This document shows positions 1 through 8,318 of a DNA stretch of 64,000 nt, one piece after another. The notes under the pieces are model-generated. The model ran no database searches and was not told the DNA's origin. It saw only the letters and a list, made by a program, of their open reading frames with translations. The stretch comes from Fen-1231 sp035286465. GTDB taxonomy: Bacteria > Gemmatimonadota > Gemmatimonadetes > Gemmatimonadales > Gemmatimonadaceae. The stretch spans positions 20,139 to 84,138 of the forward strand of contig DATEDF010000055.1 in NCBI GenBank assembly GCA_035286465.1, written 5' to 3'. The position numbers were made by a program, and so were the translations under genes. Each line of letters starts with the position of its first letter. Position 1 is the first letter of the stretch.

Positions 1-518
1 TCGCTCGTGTAGAGCGCGACGGCGCCCACCGCGAGCGGGGCCGCGACGTCCACCTGTCGTCCGAGCAGGGCCCCGAGCGGTCGCGGCGGATCCAGCCGGG
101 AGAGCGTGAGATGGGCGGAGGGCGCGCGGCGTTCGGCGACGAATCCGGCGGCGCCGACGATCCGCTCGACGCGGTCGGCGAGCGCGGCGAATTCCCGCTC
201 GCCCTCGACCGCGCCAAGCCAGAGCACGCGCGCGCGCGCGCGCCCCTTCGGAAAGGCGCCGAGCACGCCGAAGCGCAGCACGAAGGTGGCGCCGAGCGCT
301 CCCTGCGCCGACGCGTGCGCGAGCCGCTCGCCCAGTGCGTCGCGCCGCGCGGCATCCGTGTCGCCCAGGAAGCGCAGGGTCAGGTGCCAGTGCTCGGGAC
401 GGACCGGGCGGCCGGGGAGCGCCGCCGGCAGCGCGGCGCGGATCGCCTCGCGGACGTCGGGCGGAATCGAGACCGCCAGGAAGAGGCGCTCGAGTTTCTC
501 CGCCGGCGGAGAACTCAC
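1..518 (-). CDS. thpR: RNA 2',3'-cyclic phosphodiesterase (2'-5' RNA ligase family), 3' end outside window
   Basis: Opens 2',3'-cyclic phosphate ends of RNA by the two-histidine (2H) phosphoesterase mechanism; soluble. Read from the minus strand, the protein carries both HxTx signatures: HLTL at about residues 45-48 (context EHWHLTLRF) and HLTL at about 136-139 (context SAHLTLSR). The beginning ERLFLAVSIPPDVREAI is typical of the family. I chose the GTG at 518 because no in-frame start lies between it and the stop of the upstream gene, and the hydrophobic first strand follows eight residues later. The gene is cut by the left edge of the window, so about 172 residues are visible of a family that is usually 175-200. 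The membrane-protein gene upstream (stop at 565) is on the same strand. Confidence 0.88.
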   Translation of the reverse strand, partial: MSSPPAEKLERLFLAVSIPPDVREAIRAALPAALPGRPVRPEHWHLTLRFLGDTDAARRDALGERLAHASAQGALGATFVLRFGVLGAFPKGRARARVLWLGAVEGEREFAALADRVERIVGAAGFVAERRAPSAHLTLSRLDPPRPLGALLGRQVDVAAPLAVGAVALYTS

Positions 519-564
519 GGTCGGCGCGCGTCGGCGTGGCGCGTCATCGTCGCGACCGGCGCGG

Positions 565-1116
565 TCAATGGTGGCCCAGCATCGTGCTCGTGGTCGAGAG
601 CCCCGCCGCAAAGGCGAGCAGGCTGATGGCGATCCACGCCGAGCTGAAGGCGACGCCGCCGAACTGCGTCGGGAGGCCCTCCAGGACGGCCAGCGCGTGT
701 GGCATCGCGGCCTGAGCGATCACGGTGCCGAGGAGCGCGGCGATGAAACTCGCGCCCGCGAGCAGTGCCCCGAGGGTCTTCGCCCGATACGGCGACAGGA
801 CGGTGACGGCGCCGCACGCCAGCGCGCAGCCGAGCGCGGCCGCGAGGAGCGTGAAGACCGAGCAGAGCATCGAGAAGGGCGCATCACCGTACTCCGCCGG
901 CGCGCAGAGCTGATAGGCCCCCTTGCCGCGCAGATAGTCACAGTCCTCGTGCCGTGAGTCGCGCCGCGCGGGCTCGCGCACGTGCGACACCGTCCGGAGC
1001 GAAACCCGGTAGCGGCTGCCGTCGGGCGCGTCGGCCTCGCTCCACACGCCCCTGAGCGCCAGCGCGAGAAACACGACCGCGAGAAGGCTGCCGGACGAAA
1101 TGAGCTGTGCACGCAT
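565..1116 (-). CDS. small integral membrane protein of unknown function
   Basis: 183 residues. The sequence shows an N-terminal hydrophobic segment (about 7-25), a soluble stretch with three cysteines (Cys59, Cys71 and one more near residue 84) and then three hydrophobic segments (about 82-107, 113-138, 155-175), so four likely membrane spans with a periplasmic loop. The loop contains charged residues and could form disulfides. I recognise no family. It lies 46 bases upstream of thpR on the same strand and is divergent from the E1 dehydrogenase gene, sharing a 146-base intergenic region. The reading frame is open through G+C-rich DNA with good third-position bias, which supports it as a real gene. 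Confidence 0.6.
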   Translation of the reverse strand: MRAQLISSGSLLAVVFLALALRGVWSEADAPDGSRYRVSLRTVSHVREPARRDSRHEDCDYLRGKGAYQLCAPAEYGDAPFSMLCSVFTLLAAALGCALACGAVTVLSPYRAKTLGALLAGASFIAALLGTVIAQAAMPHALAVLEGLPTQFGGVAFSSAWIAISLLAFAAGLSTTSTMLGHH

Positions 1117-1249
1117 CGGTGGGGCGCAGTGGAGGTTTCACATTCGACGCGCACGGCGTCACGTTCGTTTCAGCGGCGCCGGCGCGCGCGCGCGCCGACG
1201 GGAACGGGCGCTCCGTTCCGCCCAACTCCCCCCGGCCCGCGGCGCACAC

Positions 1250-1255
1250 TACTTT
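1250..1255 (+). promoter_or_regulatory. TANNNT -10-like hexamer of a probably leaderless transcript (E1 gene)
   Basis: TACTTT ends 7 bases before the ATG at 1263. No Shine-Dalgarno motif lies between. The hexamer sits inside a short palindrome, CACTA-CTT-TAGTG (1247-1259). A start site at the normal distance from this -10 would fall on or next to the A of the ATG. Seen: hexamer and palindrome. Inferred: leaderless transcription. Confidence 0.4.
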
Positions 1256-1262
1256 AGTGCGA

Positions 1263-3368
1263 ATGGCCACCTCGTCCAAGGCGCGCCGCGCGACCCACGG
1301 CCTCTCGCGCGCGCAACTCGTCGCGGCGTATCGCACCATGCTCCTGTCGCGCCGGACGGACGACAAGGAAATCCAGCTCAAGCGGCAGAACAAGACCTTC
1401 TTCCAGATCTCGAGCGCCGGCCACGAGGCGGTGACCACCGCCGCGGGACGCGTCTTCAAGCCGTCGTACGACTGGTTCTATCTCTATTACCGCGACCGCG
1501 CGCTCTGCCTCGAGCTGGGGATGACCGTCGCCGAGATGCTCTACTCGGCGGTCGGCGCCGCGGTGGATCCCAACAGCGGCGGCCGGCAGATGCCGTCGCA
1601 CTGGGGACACAAGGCGCTGAACATCGTCTCGTCCTCTTCGCCGACCGGCACGCAGTTCCTCCAGGCGGTCGGCGCCGCCGAAGCCGTGGTGCGCGCCGCG
1701 CAGACCGGCGTCACGGACGGATTCCGCGACGACGAGGTCGTGCTGGTCACGACCGGCGAGGGGCAGACGAGCGAAGGCGAGTTCTGGGAATCCCTCAACA
1801 CGGCGACGAACCTGAAGCTCCCCATCGTCTATCTCGTGGAGGACAACGGCTACGCGATCTCGGTGCCGGTCGAGGTCGGTACGGCCGGCGGCTCCATCTC
1901 CGAGCTGGTGAAGTCGTTTCCCAACCTGCTGGTGCAGATGGTGGACGGGTGCGATTTCCTCGCGTCGTACGAGGTGATGCGGATGGCGGCCGAGCATGCG
2001 CGCGCGCGTCGGGGGCCCGCGCTCGTGCACGCGACGGTCATCCGGCCCTACTCGCACTCGCTCTCGGACGACGAGGTGCAATACCGTCCGCCCGAAGAGC
2101 GCGAGGCCGACGCGGCGCGCGACCCCGTGACGCACTTCCCGAAGTGGCTCGTGGACGAGGGGTTCGCCTCCGAGGAGGAAATCGAGAAGATCCGGGCGGA
2201 GGTGGACGCCCTCGTCCTCGCGGCCACCGACGACGCGCTCGCCCGCCCGCAGCCCGACCCGAGCACCGTGCACTTCGCGGTCTACTCGCCGGAGGTGGAT
2301 CCGACGAGCGAGCAGTTCGACACGGAGGACGACCCGCAGCTCGCGGGCGAACCGACGACGATGGTGGACCTGCTCAACGCGTGCATGAAGGACGAGATGC
2401 GCCGTGACCCGAGAATCCTCGTCTTCGGCGAGGACGTCGCCGACGTCTCGCGCGAGCAGTACCTCGGCAAGGTCAAGGGCAAGGGCGGCGTGTTCAAGGT
2501 CACGTGGGGGCTGCAGAAGGAGTTCGGGTCGAACCGCGTGTACAACACGCCGCTCGCGGAAGCCAACATCGTCGGTCGCGCGATCGGCCTCGCGCACCGC
2601 GGGTTCAAGCCCGTGATCGAAGTCCAGTTCTTCGACTACATCTGGCCCGCGTACATGCAGATCCGCAACGAGCTGGCGACGATGCGCTGGCGCTCGAGCA
2701 ATGCGTTCTCGTCGGCGGTCGTCGTGCGGACGACGTACGGCGGCTACATCCGCGGCGCGATCTACCACTCGCAGACGGGCGCGTCGCTCTTCACGCACTG
2801 TCCGGGGCTGCGCGTGGTGTGCCCGGCCACCGCGCTCGACGCGAACGGCCTGCTCCGCACCGCGATCCGCTGCGACGATCCGGTGATCTTCCTCGAGCAC
2901 CATCACCTGTACCGCCAGACCTACAACAAGGCGCGGTATCCGGGCCCGAATTTCATGATCCCGTTCGGGAAGGCGAAGATCGTGAAGGCAGGCGCCCAGG
3001 TGACCGTCGTCACCTACGGCGCGACGGTCCAGCGCGCGCTCGTGGCGGCCAACGACGTGGCCGAGCGCGGGATTGACGTGGAGGTCATTGACCTGCGCAC
3101 GCTCTCGCCGTGGGACCGCGAGACGGTCTTCGCGAGCGTGAAGAAGACGGCGCGCGTGATCGTGGCCTACGAGGACTCGCGCTCGTGGGGGTACGGTACG
3201 GAGATCGTCTCCGCGATCGCCGACGAGTGTTTCGCCTGGCTCGACGCGCCGGTGAGGCGCGTGGCGAGCACCGACACCTTCGTCGGGTACGCGCCGCGGC
3301 TCGAAGACGCGACCCTGCCGCAAGCGGCGGATTTCGTGCGGGCGTACGAGGAGATCGCGGCGTTCTAG
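1263..3368 (+). CDS. fused alpha-ketoacid dehydrogenase E1 component (alpha and beta halves in one chain)
   Basis: Thiamine-diphosphate-dependent decarboxylase of a branched-chain or related 2-oxoacid dehydrogenase complex; passes the acyl group to an E2 lipoyl protein not encoded in this window. 701 residues: residues 1-355 are the alpha half, with the TPP-binding motif running from GEG at 165 to EDN at 193-195, and residues from about 365 (MVDLLNACMKDEM...) are the beta half, including VFGEDVADV and the C-terminal transketolase-C domain (IDLRTLSPWD, AYEDS). In most bacteria these are two genes; the fusion is known from several phyla. The frame is open upstream to 1107, but I chose ATG 1263 because the alpha-family N terminus starts there and a -10-like hexamer sits just before it. 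Confidence 0.9.
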   Translation: MATSSKARRATHGLSRAQLVAAYRTMLLSRRTDDKEIQLKRQNKTFFQISSAGHEAVTTAAGRVFKPSYDWFYLYYRDRALCLELGMTVAEMLYSAVGAAVDPNSGGRQMPSHWGHKALNIVSSSSPTGTQFLQAVGAAEAVVRAAQTGVTDGFRDDEVVLVTTGEGQTSEGEFWESLNTATNLKLPIVYLVEDNGYAISVPVEVGTAGGSISELVKSFPNLLVQMVDGCDFLASYEVMRMAAEHARARRGPALVHATVIRPYSHSLSDDEVQYRPPEEREADAARDPVTHFPKWLVDEGFASEEEIEKIRAEVDALVLAATDDALARPQPDPSTVHFAVYSPEVDPTSEQFDTEDDPQLAGEPTTMVDLLNACMKDEMRRDPRILVFGEDVADVSREQYLGKVKGKGGVFKVTWGLQKEFGSNRVYNTPLAEANIVGRAIGLAHRGFKPVIEVQFFDYIWPAYMQIRNELATMRWRSSNAFSSAVVVRTTYGGYIRGAIYHSQTGASLFTHCPGLRVVCPATALDANGLLRTAIRCDDPVIFLEHHHLYRQTYNKARYPGPNFMIPFGKAKIVKAGAQVTVVTYGATVQRALVAANDVAERGIDVEVIDLRTLSPWDRETVFASVKKTARVIVAYEDSRSWGYGTEIVSAIADECFAWLDAPVRRVASTDTFVGYAPRLEDATLPQAADFVRAYEEIAAF

Positions 3369-3400
3369 CGTGAGGCGGCCCGGTCCGGCGTGCGCTGCGC

Positions 3401-5386
3401 CTACACCGGCGTAGCCGCCCGCACCGCGCTCCTGCGCACGGCTTCGCTCACCGTCCGGTTCGCCACGAGGAGCCGCTCCGCCTCCTCCGCGTCGAGCGGC
3501 CTCGAGAGGAGGTACCCCTGCACGAACTCGCACCCGAGCGACTGCAGCACTTCGCGCTGCGCGTGACTCTCCACGCCTTCGGCCACGACGTCCATGTTCA
3601 GCGAGCGCGAGAGGGTGAGGATCGTCCGCACGATCTCGAGGCACTCACTGTTCGAGTCAATGCGCCCCACGAAGTAGCGGTCAATCTTGATCGTCGAGAT
3701 GGGCAGCCGGTGCAGGTAGGAGAGCGACGCGTGCCCGGTGCCGAAGTCGTCCATCAGCAGATGGATGCCGAGCGCCTTGAGCTGCTCGAGCGCGCCCACC
3801 GCGGCGACGGCGTCTACCATGATCATGGATTCGGTGATCTCGAGCTTGAAGTGCGCCGGCGCGATCTTCGTTTCGGCGATGGTGCGCTGCACGAAGGCCA
3901 CGAGCCCGGGATTCGTGAGCTGCTTGGCGGCCACGTTGACGCTCATCCAGACGGGGGCGTCGCTCACGATGCTCGCATTCCACCGCGCGAGCCGCTCCGC
4001 CGCCTGCCGCATCACCCATTCGCCGAGCGGGAGGATGAGCCCGCTTTCTTCGGCGATCGGGATGAAGTCGCCGGGCTGCATCGCGCCGTGTTGCGGGTGG
4101 TCCCACCGGACGAGCGCCTCGAAGCCGGTGATCCGTCCGGTCACGAGCGACCAGATCGGCTGGTACATCACGCGCAGCTCGCCGCGGTCCATCGCGTGCC
4201 GGAGGTCGTTCTCGAGCGCCATCTGGAGCACCGCACCCGTGCGCATGTCGGGACGGAACACCTCGTGCCGCGCCCGGCCGCGCATCTTGGCGCGGTACAT
4301 CGCCAGGTCGGCATCGCGGATGTAGTCCTCCGGGTGCTCGATGCCCTCCTGGCTCATCGCGATTCCCACGCTCACGGACATGAAGAGCTCGCGGCCGTCC
4401 ACGTAGAAGGGCTGGGTGAGCGACTGCTGGAAGCGCTCGGCGACGGTAATCGCTTCGGCTTCGTCGCGGACGCCGTCCAGGATCACCACGAACTCATCGC
4501 CGCCGAGGCGCGCGACGACGTCGCCGGGCCGCACCGACGCGTTCAGGCGGCTGGCGACGAGCGTGAGCAGGGTGTCGCCCGCCTGGTGGCCCAGGGAGTC
4601 GTTCACAACCTTGAATCGGTCGCAATCGAGGAAGAGCACGGCGAACTGCTGCTCCTTGTGCCGTTTGCCGCGCGCGATCGCGCGGCGCAGCAGGTCGGTC
4701 GCGTAGCCGCGGTTGGGGAGCGCGGTGAGCGCGTCGAACTGCGCCTCGCGGCGGAGCCGCTCCTCGAGGTCCTTGCGCGCCGTGATATCGGTCATCGAGC
4801 CCGCGATCCGGAGCGCGTGTCCCTCGGCGTTGCGCACGACGATGCCGCGGCAGAGCACCCAGATGAAGAACCCCTCCGCGTGGCGCAGGCGGTGCTCGCT
4901 CTGGAAGTGCGGCCGGTTGCCCGCGGCCTGCGCGGCGATGTCCACCTTGAGCTGCGGCAGATCGCTCAGGTGCACGCGGCTGAACCACTCTTCGGGGCTC
5001 GAGGAGAGCGTGCGCGCGCTGACGCCGACCATCTCGCGCCAGCGGTCCGAGAAGTAGACCTCGCCGGTGACCAGGTTCCAGTCCCAGAGTCCGTCGTTCG
5101 CACCGCGCGCCGCGAGGGCGTAGCGCTCCTCGCTTTCGCGCAGTGCCTCCTCCGCCTTGCCGCGCTCGGCGATCTCCGACTCGAGGTGCGCGTTCGCCTC
5201 CTCGAGATCCGTGGTGCGCTCGAGCAGTTGTGCCTGCAGCTCCTCGAGGCGCCGCCGCGCCTCCGCTTCGTCGGCGATGCGGCGGCGGAGTCCGGCGTAG
5301 CGGCGAAGCCCCCACCACGCCGCGACAGCGGCGACGGCCGTCGCGCCGGCCGCGCCGGCCGCGCCGAGGAGCGCGGCGTTACTCAC
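3401..5386 (-). CDS. membrane-anchored PAS-GGDEF-EAL protein (cyclic-di-GMP turnover)
   Basis: 661 residues with an N-terminal membrane segment (about 4-25), a coiled coil (about 35-80), a PAS domain with a PAC-like tail (about 85-205), a GGDEF domain with intact GGDEF at about 293-297, and an EAL domain with EAL at about 423-425 (context GFEALVRWDHP) followed by NVAAKQL, ELTESM-like ELEITESM and DDFGTG motifs. Both catalytic signatures are intact, so it could make and break c-di-GMP. The PAS domain would sense an unknown signal. Start is GTG 5386, which overlaps the stop of the upstream amidohydrolase gene by 8 bases (GTGAGTAA), so the two are probably translationally coupled. Confidence 0.92.
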   Translation of the reverse strand: MSNAALLGAAGAAGATAVAAVAAWWGLRRYAGLRRRIADEAEARRRLEELQAQLLERTTDLEEANAHLESEIAERGKAEEALRESEERYALAARGANDGLWDWNLVTGEVYFSDRWREMVGVSARTLSSSPEEWFSRVHLSDLPQLKVDIAAQAAGNRPHFQSEHRLRHAEGFFIWVLCRGIVVRNAEGHALRIAGSMTDITARKDLEERLRREAQFDALTALPNRGYATDLLRRAIARGKRHKEQQFAVLFLDCDRFKVVNDSLGHQAGDTLLTLVASRLNASVRPGDVVARLGGDEFVVILDGVRDEAEAITVAERFQQSLTQPFYVDGRELFMSVSVGIAMSQEGIEHPEDYIRDADLAMYRAKMRGRARHEVFRPDMRTGAVLQMALENDLRHAMDRGELRVMYQPIWSLVTGRITGFEALVRWDHPQHGAMQPGDFIPIAEESGLILPLGEWVMRQAAERLARWNASIVSDAPVWMSVNVAAKQLTNPGLVAFVQRTIAETKIAPAHFKLEITESMIMVDAVAAVGALEQLKALGIHLLMDDFGTGHASLSYLHRLPISTIKIDRYFVGRIDSNSECLEIVRTILTLSRSLNMDVVAEGVESHAQREVLQSLGCEFVQGYLLSRPLDAEEAERLLVANRTVSEAVRRSAVRAATPV

Positions 5387-7019
5387 GGGCGAAGGCGATC
5401 CGTCCGCCGACCAGGGTCATCAGGATCTTCGCGTCGCGGATCGTCTCCGGCGCGACGCGCGTCAGGTCGCGGTCAATCATCGTGAAATCGGCGAGCATCC
5501 CCGGCTTCAGCACGCCGCGGTCCCGCTCCGCCCAGCCCGCGTAGGCACCCCCCGCCGTGTAGGCCTCGAGCGCCTGCTCGACCGGAATCTTCTGCTCGGG
5601 CACCCAGCCGCCGGGACGCCGATCGTCGAGCGTGCGGCGCGTGACGGCGGCGTAGATCCCCTCGAGCGGCGTGGGCGGCGCCACGAACCAGTCGGAGCCG
5701 AACGCGAGCGTCGCCCGCGCGTCGAGCAGGGACTTGAAGGCGTACGTCCCTTTCGCGCGCTCGGGACCGATGACCTTGTCCACCCAGCGCCCGTCGTCAA
5801 TGGCGTGGTACGGTTGCATCGAGGCGATGACGCCGAGCTGACCGAAGCGCGCCACGTCGGCGGGGGCGATGTGCTGCGCGTGCTCGATCCGGAACCGGCG
5901 CTCGCGCGCACCGGCCCCTCGCCCGCCTTCGCCCTCCCCGCGGTTCTCCCTCGCGACACGCTCGAAGATGTCGAGCTGCATCCGGATCGCGCGGTCACCG
6001 ATCGCGTGCACCGCGACGTGGAGCCCGGCCTTGTCGGCGCCGGACGTCCACGCGTAGAGGGCCTCGGGCGCGTTGACGAGCAGCCCGCGGTCGGCGGGGT
6101 TGTCGGTGAAGGGTTCGAGCATCGCCGCGGTGTGCGAGCCGATCGAGCCGTCCACGAACCCCTTGAGCCCGCCGATGCGGAGCCACGCGTCGCCCGTTCC
6201 GCGCGCGCGGACCGTATCGGCAAGCCGCTGCCAGCTCGCGAGCGGCACGAAGGCGTAGATGCGCGTGCGGAGCTTCCCGGCCGCGTGGGCGCGCTGGAAC
6301 ACCTCGAGGTCGCGCCACGACCCCATGTGGTGCACGGCGGTGACGCCCTGCGCGGCGACGAACGACATCGCCGCCTCGAGCGCGCGGTCCTTCAGGGCGG
6401 GGGCCGGCTCGGGGACCGCGCGCTCGACGATGCCCATCGCGTTGTCCTTGAAGATCCCGGTCGGCTCGCCCGCGGCGTCGCGCACGATCGTCCCGCCCGT
6501 GACGTCGGGGACCGCGCGCGTCACGCCGGCGGCCCGGAGCGCCGCCGAGTTGGCGAGGTGCATGTGGCCGTCGAGACGGTTCACCCACACGGGGTGATTC
6601 GGGGTGACGGAGTCAATCCACTCCTTGCGCGGCAGCTCGCCGCCCCACCGCTCGTGGTCCCAGTCGCCGTTGGTGATCCAGGTGCCGGCAGGCACGGTCG
6701 CGGCAAAGGCCTTGAGGCGGGCGATGAACTCCTGCGGCGTCGCGGCGTCGCGCAGCTGCACGCTCGAGAGCCCGAACCCGCCGGTGAGGAAGTGAACGTG
6801 CGCGTCGGTGAAGCCCGGGACGATCATCGCTCCCTTCGCGTCAATCACGCGCGCGGCGCCCGCGGCGAGCGCCTCGATCTCCGCACGCGCGCCCACCGCC
6901 CGGATCCGGTCGCCGGAGACGGCGAGCGCGTCCGCCCACGGCCGCGCCGGGTCGCCCGTCCAGATGCGGGCGTTCAGCACGGCGAGCGTGATCACGGCAG
7001 TCTGGGCGAGGACGCGCAT
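5379..7019 (-). CDS. YtcJ-like metal-dependent amidohydrolase
   Basis: 546 residues of the amidohydrolase superfamily (Amidohydro_3). Visible metal-site elements: HVH in TDAHVHF (about 72-76), VHAIGDRAI, the EHAQHIAP segment and the late SDWFV aspartate, all in family order. The N terminus (NARIWTGDPARPWADALAVSGDRI) is the usual small beta domain of YtcJ-like enzymes. The substrate cannot be told from sequence. The ATG at 7019 gives a short hydrophobic lead (MRVLAQTAVITLAVL) that may be a weak export signal or simply the first strand. Downstream it overlaps the PAS-GGDEF-EAL gene; upstream, 84 bases separate it from a small unknown gene on the same strand. Confidence 0.9.
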   Translation of the reverse strand: MRVLAQTAVITLAVLNARIWTGDPARPWADALAVSGDRIRAVGARAEIEALAAGAARVIDAKGAMIVPGFTDAHVHFLTGGFGLSSVQLRDAATPQEFIARLKAFAATVPAGTWITNGDWDHERWGGELPRKEWIDSVTPNHPVWVNRLDGHMHLANSAALRAAGVTRAVPDVTGGTIVRDAAGEPTGIFKDNAMGIVERAVPEPAPALKDRALEAAMSFVAAQGVTAVHHMGSWRDLEVFQRAHAAGKLRTRIYAFVPLASWQRLADTVRARGTGDAWLRIGGLKGFVDGSIGSHTAAMLEPFTDNPADRGLLVNAPEALYAWTSGADKAGLHVAVHAIGDRAIRMQLDIFERVARENRGEGEGGRGAGARERRFRIEHAQHIAPADVARFGQLGVIASMQPYHAIDDGRWVDKVIGPERAKGTYAFKSLLDARATLAFGSDWFVAPPTPLEGIYAAVTRRTLDDRRPGGWVPEQKIPVEQALEAYTAGGAYAGWAERDRGVLKPGMLADFTMIDRDLTRVAPETIRDAKILMTLVGGRIAFARE

Positions 7020-7103
7020 GCCCTCAATGTGCGCGCGGCCCCGACGCGCGGCGAGGGCGGCGGCGGGACCGGGCGCGGCGAGGGCGGCGCGCCCCCCGCG
7101 CCG

Positions 7104-7427
7104 CTACCCCCGGCGCTCGAGCGCGTCGCGCACGTCGAGCAGGATCTCGAAGTAGAGCTGCTCGCGCCGGAAGGCGAAGTCGAGGGAGGCGAGCTGCGCC
7201 TCATCCCCGGTGGCTTTCGCGCGGTCGAACGCCTCGCGGTACATCTCCTCGAGATTGGCGAGGATGCGATCACGGGAACGGGACATGCGGGTTCTCTCCA
7301 GGAAATCGGCCGTGAGGCGCGGCGGGTCGAAGCGCTCGGGTGCCCTCGCCTGCGAGACGGGTCGGACGACGAAAAGCCTCTTGGCGGCGTCCAGCAGGAG
7401 CCGCCGCGGATGGAACGGCCCGGTCAC
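7104..7427 (-). CDS. hypothetical protein, 107 residues, coupled to upstream gene
   Basis: No family recognised. The C-terminal 60 residues (from an internal Met at 7286: MSRSRDRILANLEEMYREAF) form an amphipathic, probably all-helical segment rich in Glu, Arg and Leu; the first 45 residues are less regular. The GTG at 7427 overlaps the stop of the preceding gene as GTGA, which supports the longer form, but translation from 7286 is an alternative. It sits between the [2Fe-2S] protein and the amidohydrolase on the same strand. Confidence 0.5.
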   Translation of the reverse strand: MTGPFHPRRLLLDAAKRLFVVRPVSQARAPERFDPPRLTADFLERTRMSRSRDRILANLEEMYREAFDRAKATGDEAQLASLDFAFRREQLYFEILLDVRDALERRG

Positions 7428-7693
7428 CGCACGCCGCGCTGCGCGAGGAGCCGCGCAATCGCCGCGTCCTCCTGAGCAAAGGGGAGGAGCGATGCCACCA
7501 CGTCCGGCTCACTCTCCCCTTCGACCGCCATCAGCGGTGGCGGATGCCCGCCACTGCCCGACGACCGCGGCGTCCCCGCCCGGCGATCCACTTCGATGAC
7601 CGCTCGCACGGGCGCTTCGCCATCGGACGTCAACCGACGGATGCGCACGACGCTGCCGTGGGCCATCGTGCGCTCGTAGAGAATGGCGGACAT
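7424..7693 (-). CDS. hypothetical protein, 89 residues
   Basis: No family recognised. It begins MSAILYERTMAHGSVVRIRR, a beta-rich start reminiscent of small single-domain proteins, and ends in a short acidic helix (EDAAIARLLAQRGVR). I prefer the ATG at 7693 over a TTG at 7717. Its stop overlaps the GTG of the next gene by 4 bases, and 85 bases separate it from the [2Fe-2S] protein gene upstream. Confidence 0.5.
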   Translation of the reverse strand: MSAILYERTMAHGSVVRIRRLTSDGEAPVRAVIEVDRRAGTPRSSGSGGHPPPLMAVEGESEPDVVASLLPFAQEDAAIARLLAQRGVR

Positions 7694-7778
7694 GTCGCGG
7701 CCTCGCCCCGCAGTCAATGCGCGAACATCGTGCTTGTGCCGCCGCGGCGCAAGGCGCGCGTCACGCGCCTGTCGCGCG

Positions 7779-8105
7779 TCACGCGCCGAGCCGATGGCAG
7801 ACGGCCGCTTCGACGACGTGCCCCTCGCGCAGATGCTCCACGACGATCCGCTCCAGGAGCGCCGGCGTCACCGCCGCGTACCAGACGCCTTCCGGATACA
7901 CGGCGACGATCGGTCCTCCCGCGCAGACGCCCAGGCAGGGCGTCTCGGAGCGCTTGACGCGCCCGGGCCCGAACAGGAGCCCTTCCCGCTCGAGCAGGGC
8001 GGCGAGCAGGCTGTAGAGTGCGCGCCCGCGCCGCTCCGCCGAGCAGAAGCCGCCCGTGCAGATGAGCACGTGGCGGCGGTAGGGGTCCATCACGGGGGGC
8101 GGCAT
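7779..8105 (-). CDS. thioredoxin-like [2Fe-2S] ferredoxin-domain protein
   Basis: About 108 residues (103 if translation starts at the second ATG, 8090). The cysteine pattern is that of the thioredoxin-fold [2Fe-2S] ferredoxins: Cys in ICTGGFCS near the N terminus and Cys in TPCLGVCAGGP in the second half, followed by VAVYPEGVWY. Members are small electron carriers or sulfur/cobalamin-associated accessory proteins; the partner is not apparent here. Directly upstream lies a block of short G-rich tandem repeats (8106-8200), which may have displaced or replaced its original leader. Confidence 0.75.
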   Translation of the reverse strand: MPPPVMDPYRRHVLICTGGFCSAERRGRALYSLLAALLEREGLLFGPGRVKRSETPCLGVCAGGPIVAVYPEGVWYAAVTPALLERIVVEHLREGHVVEAAVCHRLGA

Positions 8106-8200
8106 GGTGAGGGGTCTGGTGAAGGGTGAAGGGCGAATGGTGAAGGGTGAAGGGTCTGGTGAAGGGTGAAGGGTCTGGTGAAGGGTGTGTGAAGGGCGAA
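8106..8200. repeat. imperfect tandem repeat, about 19-bp unit
   Basis: Variants of GGTGAAGGGTGAAGGGTCT repeat about four to five times between the start of the [2Fe-2S] gene and the divergent M16 peptidase gene. The units differ by small indels. The purine-rich plus strand has almost no stops in one minus frame, which creates a spurious long open frame upstream of the [2Fe-2S] gene. Confidence 0.85.
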
Positions 8201-8318
8201 GGGGGGAGGGAACGGATAAGATAGGGGTGGCCGGATGTGGACCACACGCGCAGCGGGCTGCGCGGAAATCGAGTAGGTTGGCCGGCGGCCCTTCGCGCTT
8301 CACTCCTCGCCCCAGACG

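Noticed and set aside
106..957. Plus-strand open frames over thpR and the membrane protein
   Set aside because: thpR has both HxTx motifs on the minus strand; the plus reading is low-complexity Arg/Ala/Ser.
1254..3644. Long open minus-strand frame (796 codons) opposite the E1 gene
   Set aside because: Arg/His-rich shadow of the E1 coding sequence; no recognisable motif, while the plus strand has a full dehydrogenase.
8106..8200. Possible CRISPR array in the repeated tract upstream of the M16 gene
   Set aside because: Units are contiguous, short and imperfect, with no unique spacers and no cas genes.
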